Source of the DNA: Nocardioides marmoribigeumensis
Lineage (GTDB): Bacteria; Actinomycetota; Actinomycetes; Propionibacteriales; Nocardioidaceae
NCBI RefSeq assembly: GCF_031458325.1
Contig: NZ_JAVDYG010000001.1
Span: forward strand, 992,001 to 1,056,000
Length of the DNA: 64,000 bases
Direction of reading: 5' to 3'
Part shown: positions 9,918 to 19,816 of the stretch, one piece after another
Layout: every line of letters starts with the position of its first letter
How positions within the stretch are numbered: position 1 is the first letter of the stretch
Made by a program: the position numbers and the translations under genes
The notes under the pieces: generated by a model
What the model was told of the DNA's origin: nothing
The model's input: the letters and a program-made list of their open reading frames with translations, nothing else
Databases searched by the model: none

Positions 9918-10342
9918 CGCCCGACGAGGCCCTCCAGGCCACCCTCGCCGCCGAGCACGCCGCGGTCTTCGCCTACGCCGAGCTCGGCGGCCGGGTCTCG
10001 ACCTCGCAGTCCCCGACCGCGGCCACGGCCCTGCGTGCGGCGTACGACGTCCACCGCGAGCGGCGCGACCACCTGCGGACGCTCATCACCCAGCGTGGGG
10101 GCCGGCCGACCCCGCCGGCGCCGGGCTACCGCGTGCCCGCGGCGAGCCGGCGTACCCCCCAGCTGCTGGCCGTGGCGAGGTCGCTGGAGGAGCGGTCGGC
10201 CGAGGTCTACGCCCAGCTGGTCGCCTCGTCGGTCGGCGAGACCCGGCGCTGGGCCGTCGCCGCGCTCGAGGACTCCGCCGTGCGCGGGCTGGGCTTCGGC
10301 GCCGGGGCCGAGGCGTTCCCCGGTGCGCCCGAGCTCACCTGA
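9914..10342 (+). CDS. DUF4439-type ferritin-like protein
   Basis: A 142-aa cytoplasmic-looking protein beginning VTPDEALQATLAAEHAAVFAYAELGGRV. The EHAAVFAY helix and the later DVHRERRDHLRTLI helix are typical of the ferritin-like DUF4439 domain of actinobacteria. There is no signal peptide. The start overlaps the preceding gene by 4 nt, so three genes (8719-10342) appear to be one coupled unit: two lipoproteins and this protein. Whether it binds metal is not known. The frame continues upstream as a shadow; the GTG at 9914 is chosen from the overlap and the domain start. Confidence 0.75.
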   Translation: MTPDEALQATLAAEHAAVFAYAELGGRVSTSQSPTAATALRAAYDVHRERRDHLRTLITQRGGRPTPPAPGYRVPAASRRTPQLLAVARSLEERSAEVYAQLVASSVGETRRWAVAALEDSAVRGLGFGAGAEAFPGAPELT

Positions 10343-10421
10343 GCCCGCCCCGCCTGTCCCGAGCGCCGCGGTTCCACGCACATGAGCGCTCTCCCACGCG
10401 ACCGAGGCAGCGGGTCGGAGG

Positions 10422-11126
10422 TCAGCTACGCCAGTCGCGGACGAGCCCGAGCACGTCGGCGAGCCGGTGGGCGACGGCGTCGGGCGATCCCTCGCTGTGG
10501 CCGTGCTGCTCGGCCGGGATGTCGGAGTGCGGCACGTGGACGGCACGCATGCCGACCTGGTGGGCACCCCAGATGTCGTCGAAGAGCCGGTCGCCGACGA
10601 ACACGCAGCGGGTCGGGTCGTCGACGCCGACCGCCCGCGCCGCGGCGAGGAACGCCTGCGGGGACGGCTTGGTCCACTCGATCTCGCTGGAGTAGACCGC
10701 CCCGTCGATCAGGTCGAGCACGTCGTCGCGGCGGAAGATCTCCTCGTGCCACGCGCGCGGCCAGATGGTGTTGGAGAGCACCCCGACCTTGAGCCCGTCG
10801 TCACGCAACGCGCGCAGCAGCGGCGCCACGTCGGGGTCGGTGAGGGTGTGGGGCTCCCACCACTCGCGGTAGGCCGTGAGCAGCTCCTCGTCGTGGCGCA
10901 GCCCGGCCGCAGCGAAGATGTCGGCCACCGTCGCGCTGGTGTGCTGGTCGCGGGACCGGCCCCAGACCTCCTGGTTGGCCCGCAGCAGGTCGAGGTGGGC
11001 GTCGGGGTGCGGGTCGAGGGCGGCCTGCGCCAGGGCGTGGGCCTCCTCGACGAAGTCGACCGTGTGCCAGGGCGTGAGCGTGCCGCCCCAGTCGAAGATC
11101 ACGGCCTCGACCGGCACCTCAGCCAC
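10422..11126 (-). CDS. HAD-superfamily hydrolase with altered motif I
   Basis: The 234-aa protein has the haloacid-dehalogenase-like fold. Motif I is near residue 11 ([12 protein letters not shown]), motif II includes VGVLSNTIW, the motif III lysine is in WTKPSPQAF, and motif IV is [11 protein letters not shown]. The usual DxD of motif I is DWG here, so the nucleophile Asp remains but the second Asp (the acid/base of phosphatases) is Gly. Such DWGGT proteins are known, but their substrates vary. It overlaps the proS stop by 8 nt and is probably co-transcribed with it. The substrate cannot be told. Confidence 0.85.
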   Translation of the reverse strand: MAEVPVEAVIFDWGGTLTPWHTVDFVEEAHALAQAALDPHPDAHLDLLRANQEVWGRSRDQHTSATVADIFAAAGLRHDEELLTAYREWWEPHTLTDPDVAPLLRALRDDGLKVGVLSNTIWPRAWHEEIFRRDDVLDLIDGAVYSSEIEWTKPSPQAFLAAARAVGVDDPTRCVFVGDRLFDDIWGAHQVGMRAVHVPHSDIPAEQHGHSEGSPDAVAHRLADVLGLVRDWRS

Positions 11127-12897
11127 GGACGGCCTGCACCACCTGGGCGACGACGTCGGCGCGCGGCACGTCGGCGCGCTCCCCCGTCGCCCGGTCCTTG
11201 ACCTCGAAGACCCCGTCGGCGACGCCGCGGCCGGCGACCACGATCGTCGGCACGCCGATCAGCTCGGCGTCCTTGAACTTCACGCCGGGGCTGACCTTGG
11301 GCCGGTCGTCGAAGAGCACGGTCAGGCCCTGCTGCTCGAGCTCCCTGGCCAGCTCCTCGGCGGCCTCGAAGACGGCGGCGTCCTTGCCGGTCGCGACCAG
11401 GTGCACGTCGGCCGGCGAGACCTCGCGCGGCCACACCAGCCCGAGGTCGTCGTGGGAGTTCTCCGCGATGCTGGCCACCAGGCGGGAGGGGCCGATGCCG
11501 TAGGACCCCATCGTGACCGTGACGAGCTTGCCGTTCTCGTCGAGCACCTTGAGGTCGAGCGCCTCGGCGTACTTCTTGCCGAGCTGGAAGATGTGGCCGA
11601 CCTCGATGCCGCGCGCGGACTCCAGCACGCCGTCTCGGCCCGCCTCCTCGCACGCGGGGCAGGTGTCACCGGGGCGCACCTCCGCGGCCTCGATCGTGCC
11701 GTCGGCGGTGAAGTCGCGACCCGCGACGAGGTCGACCACGTGGCGGCCGGACTCGTCGGCGCCGGTGACCCAGCGGCTGCCCTCGACGACGCGGGGGTCG
11801 ACCAGGAAGCGGATGCCGGACTTGTTGTCCTCCCCCAGCACGCCGGGGCCGATGTAGCCCTTGGCCAGCTCGGGGTGGGCCTCGAAGTCCTTGTCGGTGA
11901 AGGGCTCGACCTCGGCGGGCTCGACCTGCGCGCCGAGCCGCTTCTCGTCGACCTCGCGGCCGCCGGGCACGCCGATCGCCAGGGGCGCGCGGGTGCCGTC
12001 GGGGTGGTGCAGCATCACCAGGACGTTCTTGAGGGTGTCGTCGGCGGCCCAGGGCCGGTCCTCGCGGGGGAGCGCCTGGTTGAGGTGGTCGACCAGCGTC
12101 TGGATGGTCGGGGTGTCGGGGGTGTCCTCGACGTGGGCCGCGGGCGCGCCGTCGTACGACTGCGCGGGCGGGGTGGGCACGCGGACGGCCTCGACGTTGG
12201 CGGCGTAGTCGCAGGTCGTGCAGCGGACGTAGGTGTCCTCCCCGACCGAGGCGTTGGCGAGGAACTCCTCGCTCGCCGAGCCGCCCATCGCGCCCGACAT
12301 CGCCTGCACGATCACGTAGGACAGGCCCAGGCGGTCGAAGATGCGGATGTAGGCGTCGCGGTGCGCGTCGTACGACGCCTGGAGGCCGGCCTGGTCGATG
12401 TCGAAGGAGTAGGAGTCCTTCATCACGAACTCGCGGCCGCGCAGCAGGCCCGCGCGGGGACGCGCCTCGTCGCGGTACTTCGTCTGGATCTGGTAGAGGC
12501 TGACCGGCAGGTCCTTGTAGGAGGAGTAGAGGTCCTTGACCAGCAGCGTGAACATCTCCTCGTGCGTGGGCCCGAGGAGGTAGTCGCCGCCCTTGCGGTC
12601 CTTGAGGCGGAACAGGTTGTCGCCGTACTCCGTCCAGCGGTTGGTCGCCTCATAGGGCTCGCGCGGCAGCAGCGCGGGGAAGTGCACCTCCTGAGCGCCC
12701 ATCGCGTCCATCTCCTCGCGCACGACCCGCTCGACGTTGCGCAGCACCCGCCAGCCGAGCGGGAGGTAGGAGTAGATCCCCGGGGCGGCGCGGCGGACGT
12801 AGCCGGCGCGCACGAGCAGCCGGTGGCTGGGCACCTCGGCGTCGGCGGGGTCCTCGCGGAGCGTGCGGAGGAACAGCGTGGACAGGCGGAGGATCAT
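11119..12897 (-). CDS. proS: Prolyl-tRNA synthetase (class II)
   Basis: It charges tRNA-Pro with proline. The 592-aa product starts [25 protein letters not shown] and has class II motifs: motif 1 around [18 protein letters not shown], motif 2 with [21 protein letters not shown], and motif 3 near [10 protein letters not shown]. An insertion domain of the bacterial type lies between motifs 2 and 3, with CTTCDY and later CPAC pairs. The ATG at 12897 fits the family start, but no ribosome-binding site is visible, so the message may be leaderless. The frame is open further up and includes an in-frame ATG inside the left arm of the inverted repeat (12987). Confidence 0.96.
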   Translation of the reverse strand: MILRLSTLFLRTLREDPADAEVPSHRLLVRAGYVRRAAPGIYSYLPLGWRVLRNVERVVREEMDAMGAQEVHFPALLPREPYEATNRWTEYGDNLFRLKDRKGGDYLLGPTHEEMFTLLVKDLYSSYKDLPVSLYQIQTKYRDEARPRAGLLRGREFVMKDSYSFDIDQAGLQASYDAHRDAYIRIFDRLGLSYVIVQAMSGAMGGSASEEFLANASVGEDTYVRCTTCDYAANVEAVRVPTPPAQSYDGAPAAHVEDTPDTPTIQTLVDHLNQALPREDRPWAADDTLKNVLVMLHHPDGTRAPLAIGVPGGREVDEKRLGAQVEPAEVEPFTDKDFEAHPELAKGYIGPGVLGEDNKSGIRFLVDPRVVEGSRWVTGADESGRHVVDLVAGRDFTADGTIEAAEVRPGDTCPACEEAGRDGVLESARGIEVGHIFQLGKKYAEALDLKVLDENGKLVTVTMGSYGIGPSRLVASIAENSHDDLGLVWPREVSPADVHLVATGKDAAVFEAAEELARELEQQGLTVLFDDRPKVSPGVKFKDAELIGVPTIVVAGRGVADGVFEVKDRATGERADVPRADVVAQVVQAVRG

Positions 12898-12961
12898 GCG
12901 CGCAAGGCTACTTCTCGGCGTACGCCTGGCTCGACGGGGTTTGCGAGCGCCTCCCCCGCGC

Positions 12962-13142
12962 TGTAAATCGGAGTTACGGTCGCTCATCCCCCGTTGTGCC
13001 GCGACCGCAATGACCACATCCCCGCCGAAGACCACGGGTGCGGTGGCGGCGGCGCCGTCCGGGGTCCCGAGCACTTGTGCGGTGTCGTGGTCGCTCCGCA
13101 CGTGGCACGACACCAGATGAGCGACCGTAACTCCGATTTACA
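12962..13142. repeat. 27-bp perfect inverted repeat with 127-nt spacer
   Basis: Arms at 12962-12988 and 13116-13142 are exact inverted copies, ending outward in TGTAAATCGGAG. Similarity continues inwards imperfectly (GTGCCGCG against GTGCCACG at matched distance). It fills most of the 263-nt gap between a DoxX-like gene and proS. Read outward, each arm begins with ATG and would encode MSDRNSDL, but neither yields a protein that I can support. No target-site duplication is evident. It could be a cruciform or hairpin-forming genomic repeat or a transcript-level structure upstream of proS. Confidence 0.8.
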
Positions 13143-13160
13143 CGGGAGGAGCGGCGCCGG

Positions 13161-13532
13161 TCAGCGGCCGGCGCGCAGGGCGCCGCGGACCAGCGGCAGC
13201 TGGAGCGGCAGGCGGGCGAACGCGGCGACCTTGAAGGCCGTGCTCGGGGTGCGGGAGGCGTCGAGCGCCATCTTGAGGTTGCCCGGGTAGACCCCCAGGA
13301 GTACGGCGGCGCTCGCCGGGCCGGCGACCCGCCGGGCCCGCGGCACGAGGAGCCCCACCGCGCAGAGGAGCTCGGCCACGCCGCTGAGCAGGATCACCTC
13401 GCGGTGCGCGGGGACCCAGCCGGGCATGAGTGGCTCGAAGGTCTGCGGCCGGACCAGGTGGACCACCCCGGAGACGAGGAACGCGCCGACCACGGCCTTG
13501 GCATCGGTGCGCAATGGGGCGGCGTCGGTCAC
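13161..13532 (-). CDS. Small DoxX-like integral membrane protein
   Basis: The 123-aa product begins VTDAAPLRTDAKAVVGAFLVSG and has about four hydrophobic segments. The pattern GVVHLVRPQTFEPLMPGWVP, then ILLSGVAELLCAVGLLVP, and a VYPGNLKMALD segment resemble DoxX/DUF-type small membrane proteins of actinobacteria. Its role is unknown. The GTG at 13532 is chosen for the AGGAG 4 nt upstream and because the longer open frame upstream is the shadow of the GNAT gene. It lies 14 nt after that gene and is probably co-transcribed. Confidence 0.75.
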   Translation of the reverse strand: MTDAAPLRTDAKAVVGAFLVSGVVHLVRPQTFEPLMPGWVPAHREVILLSGVAELLCAVGLLVPRARRVAGPASAAVLLGVYPGNLKMALDASRTPSTAFKVAAFARLPLQLPLVRGALRAGR

Positions 13533-13546
13533 GAGACTCCTGGGGG

Positions 13547-14392
13547 TCAGAAGAGGATGGTGGTGAACGTGGCGGTCTGCCGGAAGCCGACCCGCTCGTA
13601 GACCTTGAGCGCCGGGGCGTTGTAGCCGTTGGCGTAGAGCGACACCACCGGGGCGACCTCGCGCAGCGCGTGCGTGACGACCGCTGCCATGCCCGCCTTG
13701 CCGAGGCCGGTCCCGCGGAGGTCCGGGGCGACGTACACCCCCTGGACCTGGCAGGCGTGCGGGGTGACCGCGGCCAGCTCGGCCTTGAAGACCACCCGCC
13801 CGTCGTCGATGCGCACGAACGACCGGCCCGTGCCGACCAGCTGGGTCACGCCGGCGTGGAAGATCGGGCCGCCGCCGTTGCACTCCGGGGAGACCCCGAC
13901 CTCCTCGGTGTGCATCGCGACGCAGGCGGGGTAGAGCACGTCGAGGTCCTGCAGCGTGCTGCGCCGCACCTGCGGGTCGGCCTCGACCAGCGGCGCCGAG
14001 GAGATCTCGAGGTGCGGCTGCCCGGCACGGATGTCGCGCGGGGTCGGCCACTCCGGACCCAGCCGCTCCCACAGGACGTCGACGTCCTCCGACCGGCCGA
14101 CGATCGCCGCGCAGGTGGGGCCGCGGCGCAGGGCCCGCTCGGCGAAGCGCTCCAGGGCCTCCGGCGTGGCCATCGCGGGGATCAGGTTGGCGGCGCTGTG
14201 GCACACCGAGACCAGCTCGTCGTCCTCGTAGTAGCCCCACATCTCGCCGCCGAGCCAGCGCGGCTCCAGGCGGGTGGTGCGGGCCCGGAAGTCGGCGACC
14301 ACGTTGACCACCGGGTCGCGCGCCAGCAGCCCGGTGACCTCGTCGAGGTCACCGGGGCCGAGGACGCGGAGCGCGCGCTGCGTGCGGAGCAC
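13547..14392 (-). CDS. DUF4081 / GNAT-family N-acetyltransferase
   Basis: A 281-aa two-part protein. The N-terminal part (about 1-120; RVLGPGDLDEVTGLLARDPVVNVV) matches the DUF4081 domain that precedes a GNAT domain in actinobacteria. The C-terminal GNAT domain has the acetyl-CoA motif VAPDLRGTGLGKAG and a final SLYANGYNAPALKVYERVGF. The substrate is unknown. In many actinobacteria this gene lies close to ispG and the site-2 protease gene, as it nearly does here, with a lipoprotein gene between. It begins with GTG and is divergent from the lipoprotein at 14425. Confidence 0.88.
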   Translation of the reverse strand: MLRTQRALRVLGPGDLDEVTGLLARDPVVNVVADFRARTTRLEPRWLGGEMWGYYEDDELVSVCHSAANLIPAMATPEALERFAERALRRGPTCAAIVGRSEDVDVLWERLGPEWPTPRDIRAGQPHLEISSAPLVEADPQVRRSTLQDLDVLYPACVAMHTEEVGVSPECNGGGPIFHAGVTQLVGTGRSFVRIDDGRVVFKAELAAVTPHACQVQGVYVAPDLRGTGLGKAGMAAVVTHALREVAPVVSLYANGYNAPALKVYERVGFRQTATFTTILF

Positions 14393-14424
14393 GGTCGAAG
14401 CCTATGCGCAGCTACCGTGCGCCC

Positions 14425-15060
14425 ATGACGGGTTGGACGAAGAGGGGTACGACGGCCGCGCTGGTCCTGCTGCTCCCCCTCGCCGGCCTCGCCTCGTGCG
14501 GCGAGGAGCGACCCGCGCTGAGCGCCCGCGAGTGCCGGTCCGCGTGGGAGGACCTGCGCCAGACCCAGTCCGAGAACGGCAGCATCGCGCCGCGGGGCAC
14601 CCGGACCGCGGGACGGTGGCAGCAGGAGTACGACGTGGCCGGGTCCCGCGCGAAGGGCGCCGACCCCGGCGACCTCCCCTCGTGCTCCGAGGACGTCGCC
14701 GCGGCCCGGGCGCGGTTCGACCGGCTGGTCGACCTCGGCGCGGCGATCCAGCGCCACGACCTCGCCGAGCAGCTCCGCCGGGCCGAGGCCGACCTCCGCC
14801 ACGCCCAGGGGCTCGGCAGCTTCGCCGTGCTCCCGCCCCGGCTCGCCACGGCGTTCGACCGGCTCCGCTCGGTGGCCCCCGAGGTGCACCAGGCCGTCGC
14901 CCGGGCCGAGCAGCCGGCGGCGGACGTCGACCTCGACGACGGCGGGGCCGTGCACGACCTCGCCGCCGCGATCGGGACCGCCGCGACCAGCCTCCCGTCG
15001 TACGCCGTCGGGAGGCGGGCGCTCGAGGTGATCGGGCGCTACGAGCTCCACGAGGAGTGA
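14425..15060 (+). CDS. Hypothetical lipoprotein
   Basis: A 211-aa protein with a short signal segment (MTGWTKRGTTAALVLLLPLA) ending in a lipobox LASC, Cys25. The rest is charged and helical with several cysteines (CRSAWEDL, CSEDVAAA). I do not recognise the family. An in-frame ATG at 14404 is an alternative start; I prefer 14425 because it gives a normal signal peptide. No ribosome-binding site is clear at either. It is alone on the plus strand between minus-strand genes and ends before the palindrome array at 15072. Confidence 0.7.
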   Translation: MTGWTKRGTTAALVLLLPLAGLASCGEERPALSARECRSAWEDLRQTQSENGSIAPRGTRTAGRWQQEYDVAGSRAKGADPGDLPSCSEDVAAARARFDRLVDLGAAIQRHDLAEQLRRAEADLRHAQGLGSFAVLPPRLATAFDRLRSVAPEVHQAVARAEQPAADVDLDDGGAVHDLAAAIGTAATSLPSYAVGRRALEVIGRYELHEE

Positions 15061-15071
15061 GCCGGGCGGCG

Positions 15072-15099
15072 CAAATTCACTAGGTACCTAGTGAATTTG
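15072..15099. repeat. 28-bp perfect palindrome, core CACTAGGTACCTAGTG
   Basis: This is a perfect 28-bp palindrome centred between 15085 and 15086, in the 108-nt space between a plus-strand gene and ispG, which converge. Its 16-bp core recurs at 15140-15155. It is AT-richer than the surroundings. The symmetry looks like an operator or a cruciform, but no promoter would be expected between convergent stops. Confidence 0.85.
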
Positions 15100-15102
15100 G
15101 TG

Positions 15103-15130
15103 CTCCCCGAGCGAAGTTTCGCTCGGGGAG
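15103..15130. terminator. Bidirectional hairpin terminator between convergent genes
   Basis: Arms 15103-15115 and 15118-15130 (CTCCCCGAGCGAA) pair perfectly over 13 bp with a minimal loop. It lies about midway between the lipoprotein stop (15060) and the ispG stop (15169), and would serve both strands. Palindromes flank it on each side. There is no T-run on either side. Confidence 0.7.
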
Positions 15131-15139
15131 TGACGGAAC

Positions 15140-15155
15140 CACTAGGTACCTAGTG
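15140..15155. repeat. Second copy of the CACTAGGTACCTAGTG palindrome
   Basis: A perfect 16-bp palindrome, centre 62 bp from the centre of the first copy, about six helical turns. Flanking bases differ from the first copy, so the shared unit is the 16-bp core. It ends 13 bp before the ispG stop codon. Confidence 0.85.
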
Positions 15156-15168
15156 AAACCGAACCGGG

Positions 15169-16320
<1,152 letters not shown>

Positions 16321-16363
16321 GTGGAACCTTTCCGTACGGCGCCCAGGGGCGCCTGAGAGTGCG

Positions 16364-17668
16364 TCAGCTGATGGTGACCGGGGCGACCAGGTCACCGACG
16401 ATGAGCACCATGCCCATCACGAGGAGGACCGAGGCCACGACGTAGGCCACGGGGAGGAGCTTGGCCACGTCGACGTAGCCGGGGTCGGGCAGGCGGCGCA
16501 GCCGGGCCCAGCCGCGGCGCAGCGCCTCGTAGAGCGCGCCCGCGATGTGGCCGCCGTCCAGGGGAAGCAGCGGGACCAGGTTGAACATGCCGAGGAACAG
16601 GTTGAGGCCGCCGAGCAGCGTCACCAGGAACCACAGCCGGTCGGCCAGCGGGCTGGTCCGGTCGCTGCTCACCTCGCCGGCGATCCGGCCGGCGCCGACC
16701 ACGCTGATCGGACTGTCCTGGGCGCGCTCCTGGACGCCGACGATCGCCTTGGCGACGCCCCACACCTTGACCGGGAACTGGCTCAGCGCGACCACGGTGT
16801 CCTTGGTCATCACACCCATCTGGCCGATGGTCCAGAGGGGCCCGTGCTTGACCATCAGCACCTGCGGGCTGAGGCCCAGGAAGCCCGCCTTCAAGGTCTT
16901 CTCGGTGCCGTCGAGGGCGTTGACCTTGTTGACCACGGTGTTGGTAACCGTCGTCCGCTGCTTGCCGTCGCGTTCGTAGACGATGACCGCCCGGCCGGCC
17001 TCGTTGTCGCGGACCAGGTCGACCATCTGGCGCCAGCTGGTGACGGGCGTCCCGTTGAACGAGACCAGCTTGTCACCCGGTCGGAGTCCGGCCATCGCAG
17101 CCGGAGCCGCCGGGTCCTTGTCCGTGCAGACGCGGTTCGCCTCGGTCGAGGGCACCACGCACCTCGAGACGGTGCCCACCGTCGTGGTGACCTTCTCGGG
17201 GTTGCCGTGGAAGCCGAACAGGCAGGCGAACAGCACGAACGCGATGAGGATGTTCACCATCGGGCCGCCGGCCATCACGATGACCTTCTTCCACCACGGC
17301 AGGCGGTAGAACAGGCGCGGCTCGTCGCCGGGGCTGATGTGCTCGGCCTCGGCGGCGCGGGCGTCGGAGATCAGCTGGCCCAACAGACCGGTGGTCATCT
17401 GGCGGGGCTGACCGGTGGGGTCGTCCTTGGCCGGCGGCAGCATCCCGACGAGCTTGACGTAGCCGCCCAGCGGCAGCGCCTTGAGGCCGTACTCCGTCTC
17501 GCCGCGCCTGGTCGACCAGACGGTGCGGCCGAAGCCGACGAAGTACTGCGAGACCTTGACCCCGAAGCGCTTGGCCGGCCACATGTGGCCCACCTCGTGC
17601 AGCGCGATCGAGGTCGCCATGCCGACGGCGAAGAGCAGCACGCCGAGCACGAACAGCAGCACGCTCAC
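16364..17668 (-). CDS. Site-2 (M50) intramembrane zinc protease, RseP/Rip1 type
   Basis: A regulated intramembrane protease, probably cleaving membrane-bound anti-sigma factors. The 434-aa protein begins with a hydrophobic segment containing [10 protein letters not shown] at residues 24-33, the HExxH zinc motif. A PDZ-like domain lies mid-protein ([18 protein letters not shown]). The third ligand region is [15 protein letters not shown] near residue 375. Further membrane spans are at about 140-160 and at the C-terminus. The GTG start overlaps the dxr stop by 4 nt (GTGA). It corresponds to Mycobacterium tuberculosis Rip1 by architecture and by neighbours dxr and ispG. Confidence 0.93.
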   Translation of the reverse strand: MSVLLFVLGVLLFAVGMATSIALHEVGHMWPAKRFGVKVSQYFVGFGRTVWSTRRGETEYGLKALPLGGYVKLVGMLPPAKDDPTGQPRQMTTGLLGQLISDARAAEAEHISPGDEPRLFYRLPWWKKVIVMAGGPMVNILIAFVLFACLFGFHGNPEKVTTTVGTVSRCVVPSTEANRVCTDKDPAAPAAMAGLRPGDKLVSFNGTPVTSWRQMVDLVRDNEAGRAVIVYERDGKQRTTVTNTVVNKVNALDGTEKTLKAGFLGLSPQVLMVKHGPLWTIGQMGVMTKDTVVALSQFPVKVWGVAKAIVGVQERAQDSPISVVGAGRIAGEVSSDRTSPLADRLWFLVTLLGGLNLFLGMFNLVPLLPLDGGHIAGALYEALRRGWARLRRLPDPGYVDVAKLLPVAYVVASVLLVMGMVLIVGDLVAPVTIS

Positions 17669-18801
17669 GATGGCTCCTCAGCAGGCTGGGCGAGGCCCAG
17701 CAGTCGGCGGGCCTCCTCGCGGGCCCAGGTGTCGGCGGCCAGGACGTCGTCGACGTCCAGCCGCACCTTCGAGGGTACGACGTGAGCGGTCAGCACGCGC
17801 TCCACCGTGGGCACGATGTCGGTGAACCGGATCCGGCCCTCGTGGAAGGCGTCGACCCCCACCTCGTTGGCGGCGTTGTAGACCGCGGGTGCGGTGCCCC
17901 CGGCCGAGCCCGCGGCACGGGCCAGCCGCACCGCCGGGAACGCCTCGTCGTCGAGGGGGAAGAACTCCCAGGTCTGGGCGGTGGTCCAGTCGACGGGCGG
18001 GGCGGTGTCGGGCACCCGGTCGGGCCACGCCATGCCCAGGGCGATCGGGATCAGCATGGTCGGGGGCGAGGCCTGCGCGAGCGTCGAGCCGTCGGTGAAC
18101 TCGACCATCGAGTGCACCACCGAGGTCGGGTGCACGACCACCTCGATGCGGTCGAAGGGGATGCCGAACAGCAGGTGGGCCTCGATCACCTCCAGGCCCT
18201 TGTTGACCAGGGTGGCGGAGTTGGTGGTCACCGTGCGGCCCATGTCCCAGGTCGGGTGGGCGAGGGCCTGCGCCGGGGTCACATCGTGCAGCTCCGCGAC
18301 CGACCGCCCGCGGAACGGGCCGCCGCTCGCGGTCAGCACCAGTCGTCGTACCTCCGCGGCGGAGCCGCCCCGCAGGCACTGCGCCAGCGCGCTGTGCTCG
18401 CTGTCGACCGGGACGATCTGCCCCTCGCCGGCGACCCGGGTGACCACGTCGCCGCCGATGATCAGCGACTCCTTGTTGGCCAGCGCGAGGACGTTGCCGG
18501 CCTCGAGCGCGGCCATCGTGGGACGAAGGCCGACCGCTCCGGTGATGCCGTTGAGCACCACGTCGCAGGAGTACGCCGCCGCCTCGGTCGAGGCGTCCTC
18601 CCCCAGCCCGTGGACGGCCGGGGAGAACTCCGCGACCTGCTCCTCGAACAGCGCGCGCTGCGAGCCACCGGCGGTCAGGCCGACCACGCGGAACAGGTCG
18701 GGGTGGGCGCGGACCACGTCGAGGGCCTGGGTGCCGATCGACCCGGTCGACCCGAGGACCACCACGTCGCGAGGGCGCGGCGAGGCGCTGAGGGACTGCA
18801 C
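17665..18801 (-). CDS. dxr: 1-deoxy-D-xylulose 5-phosphate reductoisomerase
   Basis: It converts DXP to MEP with NADPH, the committed step of the MEP pathway. The NADPH site is [18 protein letters not shown] near residue 14. The catalytic region has [12 protein letters not shown] and [14 protein letters not shown], then [10 protein letters not shown] and [23 protein letters not shown]. At 378 aa the length is normal. The GTG start has GGAGG upstream. It is first in the dxr-rip-ispG operon and faces a small divergent membrane protein gene at 18908. Confidence 0.97.
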   Translation of the reverse strand: MQSLSASPRPRDVVVLGSTGSIGTQALDVVRAHPDLFRVVGLTAGGSQRALFEEQVAEFSPAVHGLGEDASTEAAAYSCDVVLNGITGAVGLRPTMAALEAGNVLALANKESLIIGGDVVTRVAGEGQIVPVDSEHSALAQCLRGGSAAEVRRLVLTASGGPFRGRSVAELHDVTPAQALAHPTWDMGRTVTTNSATLVNKGLEVIEAHLLFGIPFDRIEVVVHPTSVVHSMVEFTDGSTLAQASPPTMLIPIALGMAWPDRVPDTAPPVDWTTAQTWEFFPLDDEAFPAVRLARAAGSAGGTAPAVYNAANEVGVDAFHEGRIRFTDIVPTVERVLTAHVVPSKVRLDVDDVLAADTWAREEARRLLGLAQPAEEPS

Positions 18802-18907
18802 CCTCCCATCCTCCCAGGAGGTCCGCGCGGGAATGCCGCCGCCGCCCGGGCCGGAGCCCTACCCTGGTGCCGGGGCGTCCGCACCGGTGCCCAGGAGGGA
18901 GCACCCC

Positions 18908-19204
18908 GTGGTCGTCTCGGCCATCGGCCAGCGCATGAGCGCCGCGTCGATCCGCCATGTGCTGATGACGGTGCTGGTCATGCTCGGGCTCTTCTACTAC
19001 CTCTACGGCCCGCCGCTGACCCAGGCGTTCCAGCGGGCCGCGGTGGCCAAGTGCGTCGACCTGACCGGGAAGAACTACCGCACCTACTCACTGGAGTGGA
19101 AGACCACCTGGTTCGGCTCCCTCGAGCCGCCGCACTGGCTCTGCACCGACCGGCGCGACAACGCGCTGAAGGACTACGACCTCGGTTGGTGGGTCGACCT
19201 CTGA
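18908..19204 (+). CDS. Small single-pass membrane protein
   Basis: A 98-aa product starting with GTG and preceded by AGGAGGGAG, a strong ribosome-binding site. It has one hydrophobic segment (about residues 18-35, VLMTVLVMLGLFYYLYG), a Cys in AKCVDLTGKNYR, and a Trp-rich end (SLEWKTTW, LGWWVDL). The family is not recognised and the function is unknown. The strong translation signal and the typical codon pattern argue that it is real. It is divergent from dxr. Confidence 0.7.
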   Translation: MVVSAIGQRMSAASIRHVLMTVLVMLGLFYYLYGPPLTQAFQRAAVAKCVDLTGKNYRTYSLEWKTTWFGSLEPPHWLCTDRRDNALKDYDLGWWVDL

Positions 19205-19289
19205 CCGTTCGGCCACATCTGGGCGAAACGTCTCCGAGGTGTCTGGACCACCCCTACCTTCAAGGCTTCCTACTCTCGGAAAGAGGCCC

Positions 19290-19700
19290 ATGACGCTCCG
19301 TCGTACCGCCCTTCTCGTCCTGCCCGCCCTCGCCCTCTCGCTCACCGGCACCACAGCTGCCGAGGCCCGGTCCTACAGCTGGAAGACGATGACGTCCATC
19401 AGCGGCGGCAAGGTCCAGGCCTGCCGCGTGCCCACCTCGCTGGACAACCCGTACAAGTTCCGCTTCCGGGTCAACGCCATGAAGGCGACCAGCCGCGTCT
19501 CGGGCGTCGCCTACCGCATGAAGGGCGAGCAGCAGCTCTCCGGCGGCTGGCGCACCGGCTACATCCGCCCCCGCCACGTCTCCGACGTCGCCGTCGTCCG
19601 CCTGCCCCGCGGCCGCGCCTACTCCCTCAACATCGGGATCGGCACCGGCGGCATGGGCAACGGCGGCCCGTTCCGCGCCGCCGACATCCCGCGCTGCTGA
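19290..19700 (+). CDS. Small secreted protein of unknown function
   Basis: A 136-aa protein with a cleavable signal peptide (TLRRTALLVLPALALSLTG, with cleavage probably after an AEA motif near residue 26). The mature part is about 110 aa and basic, with two cysteines (near QACRVP and at the C-terminal residue) that could form a disulfide. The ATG at 19290 has GGAAAGAGG upstream; an ATG at 19239 would add a non-signal extension and is less likely. No known domain is recognised. Confidence 0.7.
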   Translation: MTLRRTALLVLPALALSLTGTTAAEARSYSWKTMTSISGGKVQACRVPTSLDNPYKFRFRVNAMKATSRVSGVAYRMKGEQQLSGGWRTGYIRPRHVSDVAVVRLPRGRAYSLNIGIGTGGMGNGGPFRAADIPRC

Positions 19701-19726
19701 TCCTCTGCTGATCCTCGGCTGATCGC

Positions 19727-19765
19727 GAGGGCCCCGCTCGGGGTCACACCCAGGCGGAGGCCCTC
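19727..19765. terminator. Hairpin between convergent genes
   Basis: The arms GAGGGCC (19727-19733) and GGCCCTC (19759-19765) enclose a second possible stem, CCCCG/CGGGG (19732-19743). The space lies between the secreted protein stop (19700) and the stop at 19817 of the minus-strand dehydrogenase. Just before it, CTGATCCTC occurs twice in tandem. Termination for either strand is plausible; the stem is modest. Confidence 0.4.
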
Positions 19766-19816
19766 ACCAGCAGCTCGACGAGCGTCCCCAGACGCGTGGT
19801 GAACTCACACCGGGGG

